Assembly (NCBI GenBank): GCA_965205955.1 | Contig: OZ242192.1 | Location: 310,001-374,000, forward strand | Length of the DNA stretch: 64,000 nt | Source: G965202915 sp965205955 | GTDB taxonomy: Bacteria; Pseudomonadota; Gammaproteobacteria; Eutrophobiales; Eutrophobiaceae | Reading direction: 5' to 3' | Part shown: positions 34,246-42,936 of the stretch, in pieces | Position numbering within the stretch: the first letter of the stretch is position 1 | Layout: the number at the start of each line of letters is the position of its first letter | The notes under the pieces: model-generated | What the model was told of the DNA's origin: nothing | Seen by the model: only the letters and a program-made list of their open reading frames with translations | Database searches by the model: none | Position numbers and translations under genes: made by a program

Positions 34246-34396
34246 CTGAAGTACCGCATTCAGACCTGATCTGGCAGCTGCCGAAATACTGTAGAAAAAT
34301 AATTGTGTAATTGGCATTTTTGTCAACGCCGCCAGGAGAATTGATCCGTTAAATCCTAATCAGATATATCCCCTGTGTAACTACTCCTTACATTAA

Positions 34397-34523
34397 TACA
34401 GTACAAACGTAGAAATTTCTATAATGCAATTGAAACGGACGACTGGATACAACTATACAACCATGAACCACCGCACGATGGACTCAATGACCTGACGTCC
34501 ATTGAGTGCTTAAATGCGGCTTA
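34397..34523 (+). mobile_element. IS3-family transposase (OrfB) C-terminal remnant
   Basis: A plus-strand frame ends YNHEPPHDGLNDLTSIECL then NAA and a TAA stop at about 34521-34523. This matches the C-terminus of IS3-group OrfB integrases (pattern YN-x2-RPH-x2-L-x4-P-x-E). Only the last 40 or so codons are recognisable and no terminal repeats are visible. An 8-bp inverted repeat inside it (34482-34507) is probably incidental. The remnant marks the left border of the lrp/hydroxylase segment. Confidence 0.65.
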
Positions 34524-34567
34524 ACTCTCTACGTTTAGACTGTGTTAATCACGCGAGTATTTACAGT

Positions 34568-35406
34568 AGGTATCAACAGGTATTATGCAGGTCAAAATCC
34601 TGTCCAAGCAAATACTGACTCTGTTCTGACTTTACTTCTTGTGGATCATATGTTGATGCCGGTAAAGGAGAATTTGAAATCCGTGCCTTTATTGCAACGT
34701 CCGGCAGTTGTGCGGGACAAACGGCGCACTATACTTTTATACTCCGATTCCTGTCTTTGCCGTTGGCGGTATTGTGGCATGATTCAATATGTAGTTTATC
34801 AGCATTTCTAAAGCATCTTATGCGAATTTGCTGAACCAGATCAATTAAGTATTTCGGTTTGGTGTATCTTGATCTGCTTAAGCACGATGGAAGATGAAGC
34901 ATCCAAAACCACCGGCACGGCCAGGATTTTTTTATTAATAAAGTCGGCATAGCTGTCAAGATCGAGACTGCAAACCTCCAATATAAAGTCATTTTGTCCG
35001 GTCAACTGATGACAGCTAATGACTTCAGGATAGGCAACGACCTTATCTAAAAATTGTTGCACCAGGTCAACTTCATGCCGGTTCACCTTGAGCGAGACAA
35101 AGGCCCTTATTTGTTGCCCCATGGCCCGGGCGTTCAGGATAACGGTGAAATGATCAATAATGCCTCTTTCTTCCAGCGCCTTGATACGGCGCAAACAAGC
35201 AGAAGGGGACAGGTTCACCTGTTCGGCGAGCTTGCTATAGCTCATACGTCCATCCTGCAATAATAAATTCAGGATGGTTTGGTCAAATTGATTCATGGGC
35301 GCAAATATCATGCAATATATATAATAATTTATAGAATTTTGTGCGTTTTTATATAAAAATTCGCATTAAAAAATACAATAATGCTACAATTTCTGTTATA
35401 CACTAT
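34568..35406. repeat. Direct repeat copy 1 (lrp unit), partner at 39610-40448
   Basis: About 840 bp is nearly the same as 39610-40448, offset about 5,042 bp in the same orientation. It covers about 270 bp of non-coding DNA, the whole lrp-like gene and about 95 bp of its upstream AT-rich region. The coding part is far more conserved than the outer 270 bp, which carries scattered substitutions and small indels. No gene is evident in 34568-34840. Confidence 0.93.
34841..35311 (-). CDS. Lrp/AsnC-family regulator, copy 1
   Basis: 156 residues. An N-terminal HTH (DQTILNLLLQDGRMSYSKLA, then VNLSPSACLRRIKALEERG) is followed by an Lrp RAM ligand/oligomerisation domain (AFVSLKVNRHEVDLVQQFLD, HQLTGQNDFILEVCSLDLDS). 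Lrp-type proteins respond to amino acids and often control genes next to them. It is divergent from the hydroxylase cassette. It differs from copy 2 at three residues (L28/I, G65/E, N156/H). A start at the second Met (35296) is also possible. Confidence 0.92.
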   Translation of the reverse strand: MIFAPMNQFDQTILNLLLQDGRMSYSKLAEQVNLSPSACLRRIKALEERGIIDHFTVILNARAMGQQIRAFVSLKVNRHEVDLVQQFLDKVVAYPEVISCHQLTGQNDFILEVCSLDLDSYADFINKKILAVPVVLDASSSIVLKQIKIHQTEILN

Positions 35407-35437
35407 ACTTAAATTCACAAACATATGTTTTGCATAA

Positions 35438-35485
35438 AAGGAGAAGCGGCAGCTTTATAAAGAGATCGTTGTTACTGTCGCCAAT
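35438..35485 (+). pseudogene. Decayed TonB-box fragment of a TonB-dependent receptor
   Basis: This 48-bp stretch aligns with 40675-40721, the part of the intact receptor gene encoding the TonB box (GETSAVEEVVVTATK), with a one-base indel and a resulting stop. It means the ancestral duplication ran from the lrp unit into the 5' end of the receptor gene. About 210 bp have since been lost between lrp copy 1 and this point. Confidence 0.6.
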
Positions 35486-35544
35486 ATCCATTGAATTTCT
35501 CTATGATTATCAATCAGCCGCATTGGATTAATTGAGAGTTGATC

Positions 35545-37311
35545 ATGTTCAGCCAGCAACAAATAACTGATAGTTTACCTTGTCATTTAAGGCCTTTTTG
35601 CGCAGTTCAGAATTATGCTCAATATACGCCGAGGGATCATGCAATGTGGCGCTTTTTACTCCATCAACTGCGACATAATCTAAGGCATACGGCTCACAAA
35701 ATCTACCTTGAAGGTTTAGAGCGAACCGGTATTACTATAGAGGCCATTCCTCGTATAGAACACATGAACGAATGTTTAAATGAAATAGGTTGGCGGGCCG
35801 TGGTCGTGGATGGATTCATACCGCCGGCCATTTTTATGGAATTTCAGGCACATTGTGTTTTAGTCGTGGCAGTAGCTATGCGCAACATAGAGCACATGCT
35901 CTATACCCCAGCACCTGATATTGTCCATGAATCAGCGGGACATGCTCCTTTCATAATCGACACGGACTATGCTGAGTTTTTGCAGCGTTTCGGTGAATTG
36001 GGAATGAAAGCCATTGCCAACAAGGGTGATATGAATGTGTACGAATCTATCCGTGGCTTGTCCATTATTAGAGAAACCTCTGGAGCTTCTCAAACGGATA
36101 TTGAAGCGGCGGAAAAAGCGTTAAGCCGGGCTATTGAGGAAAACGATAAACCATCAGAAGCCTCTTTATTATCTCGGTTGCATTGGTGGACGGTTGAATA
36201 CGGGTTGGTTGGCGAGCCGGATGATTATCGTATTTTCGGGGCTGGATTGCTGTCATCATTGGGTGAGAGTATTAACTGTCTGGATGATGGCAAAGTCGCA
36301 AAGTTGCCACTCACTGTCGATGCCATTGATATGCCCTATGATATTACCAATGAGCAACCACAATTATTTGTCACCAAGAACTGTCGTCATTTAAATCAGG
36401 TGCTGGAGGAATATGGTCGGCAAATGTGTGTTAATCGAGGTGGCGCCGAATCTGTGGAGAAGGCCATTGCAGCCGAAACCGTTAATACTGTGATGACCAA
36501 TGCTGGGGTGGAAATCAGCGGGCAGTTTTCGCGCATGTTGACAGATGCCGCGGGTAATATTATCTACCTCAATACGGCCGGGCCAACTCAACTGGCCTAT
36601 CAGGGCAAACAGTTGGCCGGGCATGGAATTGATGCGCATAAATCTGGTTTTGGCAGTCCCGTTGGTCGTCTTAAAACAATAGAGTATTGCTTATCATCTT
36701 GTACCGTGGATGGATTGAAGGAGTATGGCATCCAAACCGATAAAACTGTGAAGTTAGAGTTTTTGTCCGGCATCGTTGTTGCTGGTTTATTGGTTAAAAT
36801 TCTCCGCCAGGAGCAAAAGAATCTGCTATTTACGTTTGAACAGTGCACGGTTGTGGGAAGCAAAGGCGAGATACTTTTCGATCCTGATTGGGGTGTGTTT
36901 GATATGGTGATAGGAGATACTATCGTATCTGTCTATGGCGGGCCTGCCGATCAAGAGATGTATCCCTTATATAAAGGGCCATCACAAAAGGCTGCTATCC
37001 ATGCCGATTATGATGAGTCAACGATTGCCCGGTTTAAATTGTACCAGGCAGCAAGAGATATGCGTACAGAGGCCAAGTTGAATGAGACTTTGGTGATGGC
37101 CCTGATAGAGCAGTTGCATCAACAAAAATGCGATGAGTGGCTGCTTTACTTTGAAATCTTAGAGTTGGCTCTTGAGTGTCAATTGGATGTTTCTCTATGC
37201 AGGCCAATGGTCGATAAGCTGCGACAACTTGTAGCATCGGCAAGCGCCGATCGCACTCGTCTTATTCAGTATGGCTTGGACCGACTACCCCTGGAACGCT
37301 TGGGGGTGTAA
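35545..37311 (+). CDS. Aromatic amino acid hydroxylase (phenylalanine 4-monooxygenase), long bacterial form
   Basis: 588 residues from the ATG at 35545 (GAGAG just upstream). A TTG at 35539 would add two residues. The pterin-dependent hydroxylase core occupies about residues 20-260. The iron ligands are H128 and H133 in PDIVHESAGHAPF and E218 in RLHWWTVEYGL. Classical bacterial PhhA ends around 260-300 residues. Here about 320 more follow, with no motif I recognise. Family knowledge: the enzyme uses tetrahydropterin and O2 to make tyrosine from phenylalanine (or hydroxylates Tyr or Trp). It heads a cassette with FMN reductase, PTPS-like and SDR genes. No pterin-4a-carbinolamine dehydratase is seen. 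Confidence 0.88.
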   Translation: MFSQQQITDSLPCHLRPFCAVQNYAQYTPRDHAMWRFLLHQLRHNLRHTAHKIYLEGLERTGITIEAIPRIEHMNECLNEIGWRAVVVDGFIPPAIFMEFQAHCVLVVAVAMRNIEHMLYTPAPDIVHESAGHAPFIIDTDYAEFLQRFGELGMKAIANKGDMNVYESIRGLSIIRETSGASQTDIEAAEKALSRAIEENDKPSEASLLSRLHWWTVEYGLVGEPDDYRIFGAGLLSSLGESINCLDDGKVAKLPLTVDAIDMPYDITNEQPQLFVTKNCRHLNQVLEEYGRQMCVNRGGAESVEKAIAAETVNTVMTNAGVEISGQFSRMLTDAAGNIIYLNTAGPTQLAYQGKQLAGHGIDAHKSGFGSPVGRLKTIEYCLSSCTVDGLKEYGIQTDKTVKLEFLSGIVVAGLLVKILRQEQKNLLFTFEQCTVVGSKGEILFDPDWGVFDMVIGDTIVSVYGGPADQEMYPLYKGPSQKAAIHADYDESTIARFKLYQAARDMRTEAKLNETLVMALIEQLHQQKCDEWLLYFEILELALECQLDVSLCRPMVDKLRQLVASASADRTRLIQYGLDRLPLERLGV

Positions 37312-37387
37312 ACTATTATGAACTTCCCAAGGTTTCCTGGACGTTCTTCTGGCGCAAATAATACGCCACTTCAAATAGGAATTAGAA

Positions 37388-37993
37388 ATGAGATTAGCCG
37401 TTATTGTTGGCAGTCAAAGAAAAAACTCCCAAAGTGCCAAGGTTGGAACAGTTGTATCGCACCGTTTGTTGCACCAGAGCGGCAAATGTCAACAAGCGGA
37501 TTTGATTGACTTGGCGGCAACTCCGTTGCCATTTTGGGATGTATCATTATCAAGTAGTGACAGTACTCGATTACAAAGATTAGGCAAAACGTTGGCCTCC
37601 TGTCACGGTTTTGTCATTATCTCCCCTGAATGGCACGGTATGGTGCCGGCGGCGCTGAAAAACTTTTTCCTCCATTATTCTGCTGATCAATTCGCTCATA
37701 AGCCGGCTTTGATTATCTCAATTTCGGCCGGTGAAGGCGGTGCGTATCCGATAGCCGAACTACGTTCCAGCAGCTACAAAAACAATCGTATATGCTACTT
37801 GCCTGAGCATCTTATTATCCGTCGGGTTGAAACTGTGTTTAATAACATAACTGATGATAATGATGAACGTGCGCAGAACTACCTGAATAAACGGCTTGAT
37901 TACGCATTAGCTATATTGATGACTTATGCGGAAGGCATGATAAGTATCAGAAAGCAATTGCCAGATGGGAAAGAGTTTCCTAATGGCATGTAG
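37388..37993 (+). CDS. NAD(P)H-dependent FMN reductase (flavodoxin-like fold)
   Basis: 201 residues. The phosphate-binding loop GSQRKNSQSAKVG lies at the N-terminus, and the family motif SPEWHGMVPAALKNFF (compare SPEYHGSIPGALKNA) near residue 80. Such reductases transfer hydride from NAD(P)H to flavin or quinone-like acceptors. Its position, second in the pterin/hydroxylase cassette, suggests it may recycle quinonoid dihydropterin, a job otherwise done by dihydropteridine reductase. That is inference. The gene starts 76 bp after the hydroxylase stop and ends shortly before the PTPS-like gene. Confidence 0.82.
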   Translation: MRLAVIVGSQRKNSQSAKVGTVVSHRLLHQSGKCQQADLIDLAATPLPFWDVSLSSSDSTRLQRLGKTLASCHGFVIISPEWHGMVPAALKNFFLHYSADQFAHKPALIISISAGEGGAYPIAELRSSSYKNNRICYLPEHLIIRRVETVFNNITDDNDERAQNYLNKRLDYALAILMTYAEGMISIRKQLPDGKEFPNGM

Positions 37994-38011
37994 GGTTAAT
38001 TGGATATAATC

Positions 38012-38509
38012 ATGGATCGAACGGTTATTATTGAAATTAAAAATCAGTATCTGCATTTTTCTGTTGCTCACTTTACTATTTTTTCAGCTACTGAAAGAGA
38101 GCGCTTACATGGACATAACTTTTCCCTTAAAGCAAAAGTAAAATCCAAAGTACAATCCAATGGTTTGGCTTTTGACTATCAGAAACTTAAAACTTGTTTG
38201 TATCAAATTTGTCAGAGTTTAGATGAATTTACCTTGATAGCCCAAAACTCTCCCCACTTAATTATTGTCGAGGAAGGCGATTATTACGCAGTGCACTTCA
38301 ATGGAGAGAAAATTCTGTTGCTTATCACTGACACACTATTATTACCCATAACCAATGTCTCTTTAGAAGAGTTAGGCAGGTTCATCATAGAGCAACTACG
38401 GAATAATGAGTCATTCAATCGCCTGGCGATAGAGCGGCTGGAAGTGGAAGTTGCCTCAGGTCCTGGTCAAGGGGTTACCAGTGTATATCCCGTTGCCGGC
38501 GAGCAATAG
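38012..38509 (+). CDS. 6-pyruvoyl-tetrahydropterin synthase-like (PTPS/QueD) protein lacking the catalytic Cys
   Basis: About 165 residues of the T-fold PTPS/QueD family. Zinc ligands are H20 (FSVAHFTIF), H33 and H35 (RLHGHNFSL). QueD and biopterin-type PTPS have a catalytic Cys shortly before HGH. Here the segment is ATERERLHGHNF, with no Cys and with Glu30 in the E-x2-HGH position described for PTPS-III proteins, which make 6-hydroxymethyl-dihydropterin. The middle part is diverged from QueD. It ends 9 bp before the SDR gene. Cytosolic pterin synthesis for the hydroxylase is the likely role, but the product is uncertain. A TTG at 38000 is an alternative start. Confidence 0.8.
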   Translation: MDRTVIIEIKNQYLHFSVAHFTIFSATERERLHGHNFSLKAKVKSKVQSNGLAFDYQKLKTCLYQICQSLDEFTLIAQNSPHLIIVEEGDYYAVHFNGEKILLLITDTLLLPITNVSLEELGRFIIEQLRNNESFNRLAIERLEVEVASGPGQGVTSVYPVAGEQ

Positions 38510-38518
38510 GAAAATAAC

Positions 38519-39223
38519 ATGGATAAGTTGCTTATAGTCACGGGTGCTAGTCGAGGCATAGGCAAGGCGAGTGCCCAACTATTTTTAGCCGCGGGATATC
38601 GGGGGATAAATCTCTCTCGTAGTGAGTGCGATCTAGACGGGATGCTAAATATAAGGCTTGATTTGAGTACATTGGAGTGGCCTGCAGAGATTATCCAAAC
38701 ATTACAACAGAATGCGGCCAAGTCTGCGAAAGTATGTTTGTTGCACAACGCCGCGATTTTGCGCAAAGACAATATAGAAAATCTGGCCGCCGAGCAATTA
38801 CGTCAAGTACTGGAAGTCAATGTGGTGGCTCCGCAAAGATTAAATAAGTTGTTGGTTAATCATATGAAGCCCGGTTCATCCATATTATACCTTGGCTCTA
38901 CCTTAGCGGAAAAAGCAGTGGCCAATTGCTGTTCTTATGTAATCAGCAAACATGCGGGCATAGGGATGATGCGGTCGAATTGCCAGGATCTTGCTGGCCG
39001 GGAAATAATCAGTGCCAACGTGTGTCCTGGGTTTACAGATACTGAAATGCTTCGTCGACACATAGGCGATGATCAGTCTGTATTAACTATGATAAGCAAC
39101 AAAATAACCCATCAACGTTTATTACAACCGGAAGAGATTGCTAAAATTTTGTTATTTTGTGCGGAAAATAGTGCAATCAATGGCGCCGTTTTACATGCAA
39201 ATTTGGGGCAATTAGAAAGTTAA
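38519..39223 (+). CDS. Short-chain dehydrogenase/reductase, sepiapterin-reductase-like candidate
   Basis: 234 residues of the classical SDR fold. It has the nucleotide motif TGASRGIGKASA (residues 8-19), LLHNAAILR in place of the NNAG motif, and catalytic S127, Y140 and K144 (YVISK). PGFTDTEM follows the active site, as in sepiapterin reductases and many others. Last gene of the cassette after the PTPS-like gene, it probably reduces a pterin side chain or dihydropterin with NADPH. The assignment rests on context, since SDR substrates cannot be read from motifs. Confidence 0.82.
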   Translation: MDKLLIVTGASRGIGKASAQLFLAAGYRGINLSRSECDLDGMLNIRLDLSTLEWPAEIIQTLQQNAAKSAKVCLLHNAAILRKDNIENLAAEQLRQVLEVNVVAPQRLNKLLVNHMKPGSSILYLGSTLAEKAVANCCSYVISKHAGIGMMRSNCQDLAGREIISANVCPGFTDTEMLRRHIGDDQSVLTMISNKITHQRLLQPEEIAKILLFCAENSAINGAVLHANLGQLES

Positions 39224-39609
39224 GCACATGACTGCGGATACCTAACGACAATCATTCCATGATAAATAATCACCCGGCGCTGACGTTGCTAAAACCGAAT
39301 CGGCAACATGCCTGATGAGCACTATTCACCTAAATCAAAGAAAACGATGTTCGCTTCACTGATGAAGCCGACAACAGCACGAAAATCTGCCTTTATTCCA
39401 CTCCCACCGCCGCAACTGGCCTTTGGTGAACTGGTAACAGCGCTACATTGCCATTGGTGATTATGCTTGAAGCCGCCGCAGTAAAATGTCGCAGAACTAC
39501 TGACTGGCAACGAGTGAATCAAAAGTGTAGCGAACTTTTAGACAAATTCCGCCAGATGACTGTTGATTATTTTGCAATACTCCGGTCAGCAACAAAAACT
39601 CATAGAGGC
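39224..39609. other. Non-coding gap before repeat copy 2
   Basis: About 385 bp with short, broken frames on both strands and no recognisable gene, promoter or terminator. The C-rich centre (near 39400-39420) differs in composition from the AT-rich cassette. It may be decayed coding DNA at the duplication junction. Confidence 0.4.
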
Positions 39610-40448
39610 AGGTATCAACAGGTATTATCCGGGTCAAATCCTGTCCAGGCAAATACTGACTCTGTTCTGACTTTACTGCTTGTGGATCATTATGTTGATG
39701 CTGGTCAGGGGTGATGTGCAATCCGTGCCTGTATTGCAACGGCTGGCAGTTGTGCGGGACAAACCGCGAACTATACTTTTATACTCCGATTCCTGTCTTT
39801 GCCGTTGGCGGTATTGTGGCATGATTCAATAATGTAGTTCATCCGCATTTCTAACGCATCTTATGCGAATTTGCTGAACCAGATCAATGAAGTATTTCGG
39901 TTTGGTGTATCTTGATCTGCTTGAGCACGATGGAAGATGAAGCATCCAAAACCACCGGCACGGCCAGGATTTTTTTATTAATAAAGTCGGCATAGCTGTC
40001 AAGATCGAGACTGCAAACCTCCAATATAAAGTCATTTTGTCCGGTCAACTGATGACAGCTAATGACTTCAGGATAGGCAACGACCTTATCTAAAAATTGT
40101 TGCACCAGGTCAACTTCATGCCGGTTCACCTTGAGCGAGACAAAGGCCCTTATTTGTTGCTCCATGGCCCGGGCGTTCAGGATAACGGTGAAATGATCAA
40201 TAATGCCTCTTTCTTCCAGTGCCTTGATACGGCGCAAACAAGCAGAAGGGGACAGGTTCACCTGTTCGGCGATCTTGCTATAGCTCATACGTCCATCCTG
40301 CAATAATAAATTCAGGATGGTTTGGTCAAATTGATTCATAGGCGCAAATATCATGCAATATATATAATAATTTATAGAATTTTGTGCGTTTTTATATAAA
40401 AATTCGCATTAAAAAACACAATAATGCCACAATTTCTATTATATACTG
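39610..40448. repeat. Direct repeat copy 2 (lrp unit), partner at 34568-35406
   Basis: Same orientation and content as copy 1. Here the unit runs on without a break into the intact TonB receptor gene, so this copy appears to be in its original context. The unit has about 270 bp of non-coding DNA, the lrp gene and its AT-rich upstream region. Confidence 0.93.
39884..40354 (-). CDS. Lrp/AsnC-family regulator, copy 2
   Basis: 156 residues, identical to copy 1 except I28, E65 and H156. HTH and RAM domains are both intact, so the two proteins should form mixed oligomers and recognise the same DNA. It is divergent from the TonB receptor gene, about 205 bp from its ATG. The upstream 95 bp is the same as upstream of copy 1, which suggests both divergent operons share an operator. 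Confidence 0.92.
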   Translation of the reverse strand: MIFAPMNQFDQTILNLLLQDGRMSYSKIAEQVNLSPSACLRRIKALEERGIIDHFTVILNARAMEQQIRAFVSLKVNRHEVDLVQQFLDKVVAYPEVISCHQLTGQNDFILEVCSLDLDSYADFINKKILAVPVVLDASSSIVLKQIKIHQTEILH

Positions 40449-40559
40449 ATGCTCTAACTTTACAAACATTGGAATTCTTGCAATTATGTTTTACCCAAAG
40501 AAACATGAAACAAGAGAAACCAAGATTAACTTTAATCACTTAGAGGGGAGGGATAAGCA

Positions 40560-42926
40560 ATGAATAAACTATGTGCCAATTTACTGATAAGGGCCTTGCC
40601 AGAGAAATTACTAGCGTCGATATTTATTCTGAGTGGTACTACTGTCGGCGGCATATCCGTATATGCTCAGTCTCAAGGAGAAACGTCAGCTGTAGAAGAG
40701 GTCGTTGTTACTGCCACCAAACGGGAAGAATCCCTTGGGACTGTTGGGATCAGTGTTACCGCCTTGCAAGGCGAAGAATTACAAGCACGGGGAGCGGTTG
40801 ATTTTGAAGATTATGCGGTTTCAATTCCGAATCTTTCATTTGGTATTACCGATGATGGGATCTTGGCCAGCAGGAGCATATCGATCCGCGGTATTCAGGG
40901 ATTGAATACCACTGGTTTTTATATCGATGATATCCCGATTGATGAAACAATAGACCCCTTGGTGCTTGATGTGGAGCGGATTGAAGTATTACGGGGGCCC
41001 CAAGGGACATTGTTTGGCGCCCGTGGCTTGGGGGGAACAATCAGGATTATTACCAAAAAGCCGGAGTTTGATGTGTTCAGTGCCCGATTACACTCTGGCG
41101 TGTCTGATACCAAAGAAGGTGATTTGAACTCGCTGGTCAATGGTGTGGTAAATCTGCCTTTGGCCGATAACCTTGCCGCCCGTATTACGGCTTATTACCA
41201 GGGAGAGGAAGGGATCTTTGATCGTGTCATTGGCCCGTCAACTTCCCCCGGTGTGGTCGTGCCCGCCGGCACCTCTGGTGCGCTGACCGGCGGCGCTGCA
41301 GACATGGTGGAGAATGTCGATGATAAGGAGATTTATGGTGGCCAGGTGGCATTGCGATTTGAGTCTGGTGATGACCTGTCATTTCTCGGCCGTATTATGT
41401 ATCAGCGTACTGAGATTGACGGCTTCCCACTGGCTGATTCTACCGGTGGCGGAAACTCATTATCAGCGGATGATTTTACTCAGGAACGGTTATTTAATAT
41501 TGACGAAGGTGGTGAAGATGAATGGTCTCAGTTTGCCTTCAATGTAGATTATCAGACGGATCTGGGCCTATTCAGCTCTTCCACCGGCTATTTGGACCGT
41601 GATACTGATGAGGTTGAAGATTCCAGTGAGTTTATATCCTTCACGTTGATTCGTGGTATATTCGAGCAGCCTCCAACAGCGGTCCCATCGCCTATTTATC
41701 AGCTACTGGAATTCAATACCTTTGTGCAGGAGATCCGGTTTATCTCTGATTTTGACGGCCCGGTGCAGGCAACGGCAGGTATTTTTTATCAGGAGACTGA
41801 TGACGATCAAGCCTATACCCCGGAAAATATCGCCACGGGCTTTGGCGACGTTGACCTTCCTTTAGGGCCTGCTGGGGCCTTGATTAATACCGGAAGCGAT
41901 TTAATATTCACTTCGGATACCGATACTGAAATTGAAGAATTTGGCCTGTTTGGTGAACTCTCCTACGCTCTTAATGAACGCCTGGTCGCGACATTCGGTG
42001 CGCGTTATTTTGATACCGAGACAACCACCGATGATTCAATAGATGGTTTCGCCGCCGGCGGACCAAGTCGTTTGGTCTCCAAGCAGTCAGAGGATGGGTT
42101 TAACCTGAAGGGAGCGCTTGAATATGAAGTCAATGACCATGCCTTTTTATACACCTCTGTCAGTGAAGGCTTTCGCATTGGCGGCGCCAACAGGGCATTA
42201 CCGGCGCCGCTTGGTTGTCCGGCTCAAGCGACAGCATTGGGTTTTTCAGTTGGAGAAACCAGAACCTATGATTCAGATAGCCTGTTAAGCTATGAGATAG
42301 GCGCGAAGACCAATTGGCTCACCCCGTTATTAGGACCGGTAACATTAAATGCGGCGCTCTTCTACATTGATTTTGATGATATACAGCAGAGGGTGTTGCT
42401 CGGTTGTGGGTTTGATTTTATAGTGAATCTGGGGGCGGCAGAGAGCAGGGGTCTAGAACTTGAAATGATGGCAAGACCGACCGATAATCTTGCTATACAG
42501 GCAGCCCTTGGTTATACCGATGCCGAGTTTACCGAGACAGTAGCGGCAGCCTTGGTCAGCGATGGTGATCCCTTGCAGCAGGTGCCCGAATATACATTTT
42601 CCAGCAGTATAGATTATTCGCTCCCACTAAAGAACATTGATTACGACTGGTTTACCCGGCTTGACTTTAGCTATGTCGATAATAGTGTCAGCACGGTCAA
42701 CCCTGCTGCCGACAGGGAGCGTATCAGACCCAGCTATTCCTTGCTAAATCTCCGTCTCGGGCTGGAGAATGATACACATAAGATCACTTTTTTTGTTGAT
42801 AATCTATTTGATCGAGACGTGGTTTTATCTGATAACCGGAATTTAGCGGCGGAATCATCTAACAGACCGCGTGTGTTACGCAACCGTCCCCGAACTCTGG
42901 GTATTGATTTTCGGATAAATTTTTGA
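40560..42926 (+). CDS. TonB-dependent outer-membrane receptor
   Basis: 788 residues. A signal peptide ends near VYAQ (about 37), followed by a TonB box region EEVVVTATKREE (46-57), a plug domain with SIRGIQG and VERIEVLRGPQGTLFGARGLGG, and a long beta-barrel ending RPRTLGIDFRINF with the terminal Phe. It belongs to the large iron-complex/unknown-ligand class common in marine gammaproteobacteria. A strong GAGGGGAGGG ribosome site precedes the ATG. It is followed by a hydrolase and an amino-acid dehydrogenase, so the ligand may be an amino-acid-derived or aromatic compound. That is inference. Confidence 0.92.
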   Translation: MNKLCANLLIRALPEKLLASIFILSGTTVGGISVYAQSQGETSAVEEVVVTATKREESLGTVGISVTALQGEELQARGAVDFEDYAVSIPNLSFGITDDGILASRSISIRGIQGLNTTGFYIDDIPIDETIDPLVLDVERIEVLRGPQGTLFGARGLGGTIRIITKKPEFDVFSARLHSGVSDTKEGDLNSLVNGVVNLPLADNLAARITAYYQGEEGIFDRVIGPSTSPGVVVPAGTSGALTGGAADMVENVDDKEIYGGQVALRFESGDDLSFLGRIMYQRTEIDGFPLADSTGGGNSLSADDFTQERLFNIDEGGEDEWSQFAFNVDYQTDLGLFSSSTGYLDRDTDEVEDSSEFISFTLIRGIFEQPPTAVPSPIYQLLEFNTFVQEIRFISDFDGPVQATAGIFYQETDDDQAYTPENIATGFGDVDLPLGPAGALINTGSDLIFTSDTDTEIEEFGLFGELSYALNERLVATFGARYFDTETTTDDSIDGFAAGGPSRLVSKQSEDGFNLKGALEYEVNDHAFLYTSVSEGFRIGGANRALPAPLGCPAQATALGFSVGETRTYDSDSLLSYEIGAKTNWLTPLLGPVTLNAALFYIDFDDIQQRVLLGCGFDFIVNLGAAESRGLELEMMARPTDNLAIQAALGYTDAEFTETVAAALVSDGDPLQQVPEYTFSSSIDYSLPLKNIDYDWFTRLDFSYVDNSVSTVNPAADRERIRPSYSLLNLRLGLENDTHKITFFVDNLFDRDVVLSDNRNLAAESSNRPRVLRNRPRTLGIDFRINF

Positions 42927-42936
42927 AGTAGTAATC

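Noticed and set aside
34482..34507. 8-bp inverted repeat as a terminator or operator
   Set aside because: It falls inside a recognisable IS3 OrfB C-terminal coding remnant and has no T tract, so it is best explained as chance.
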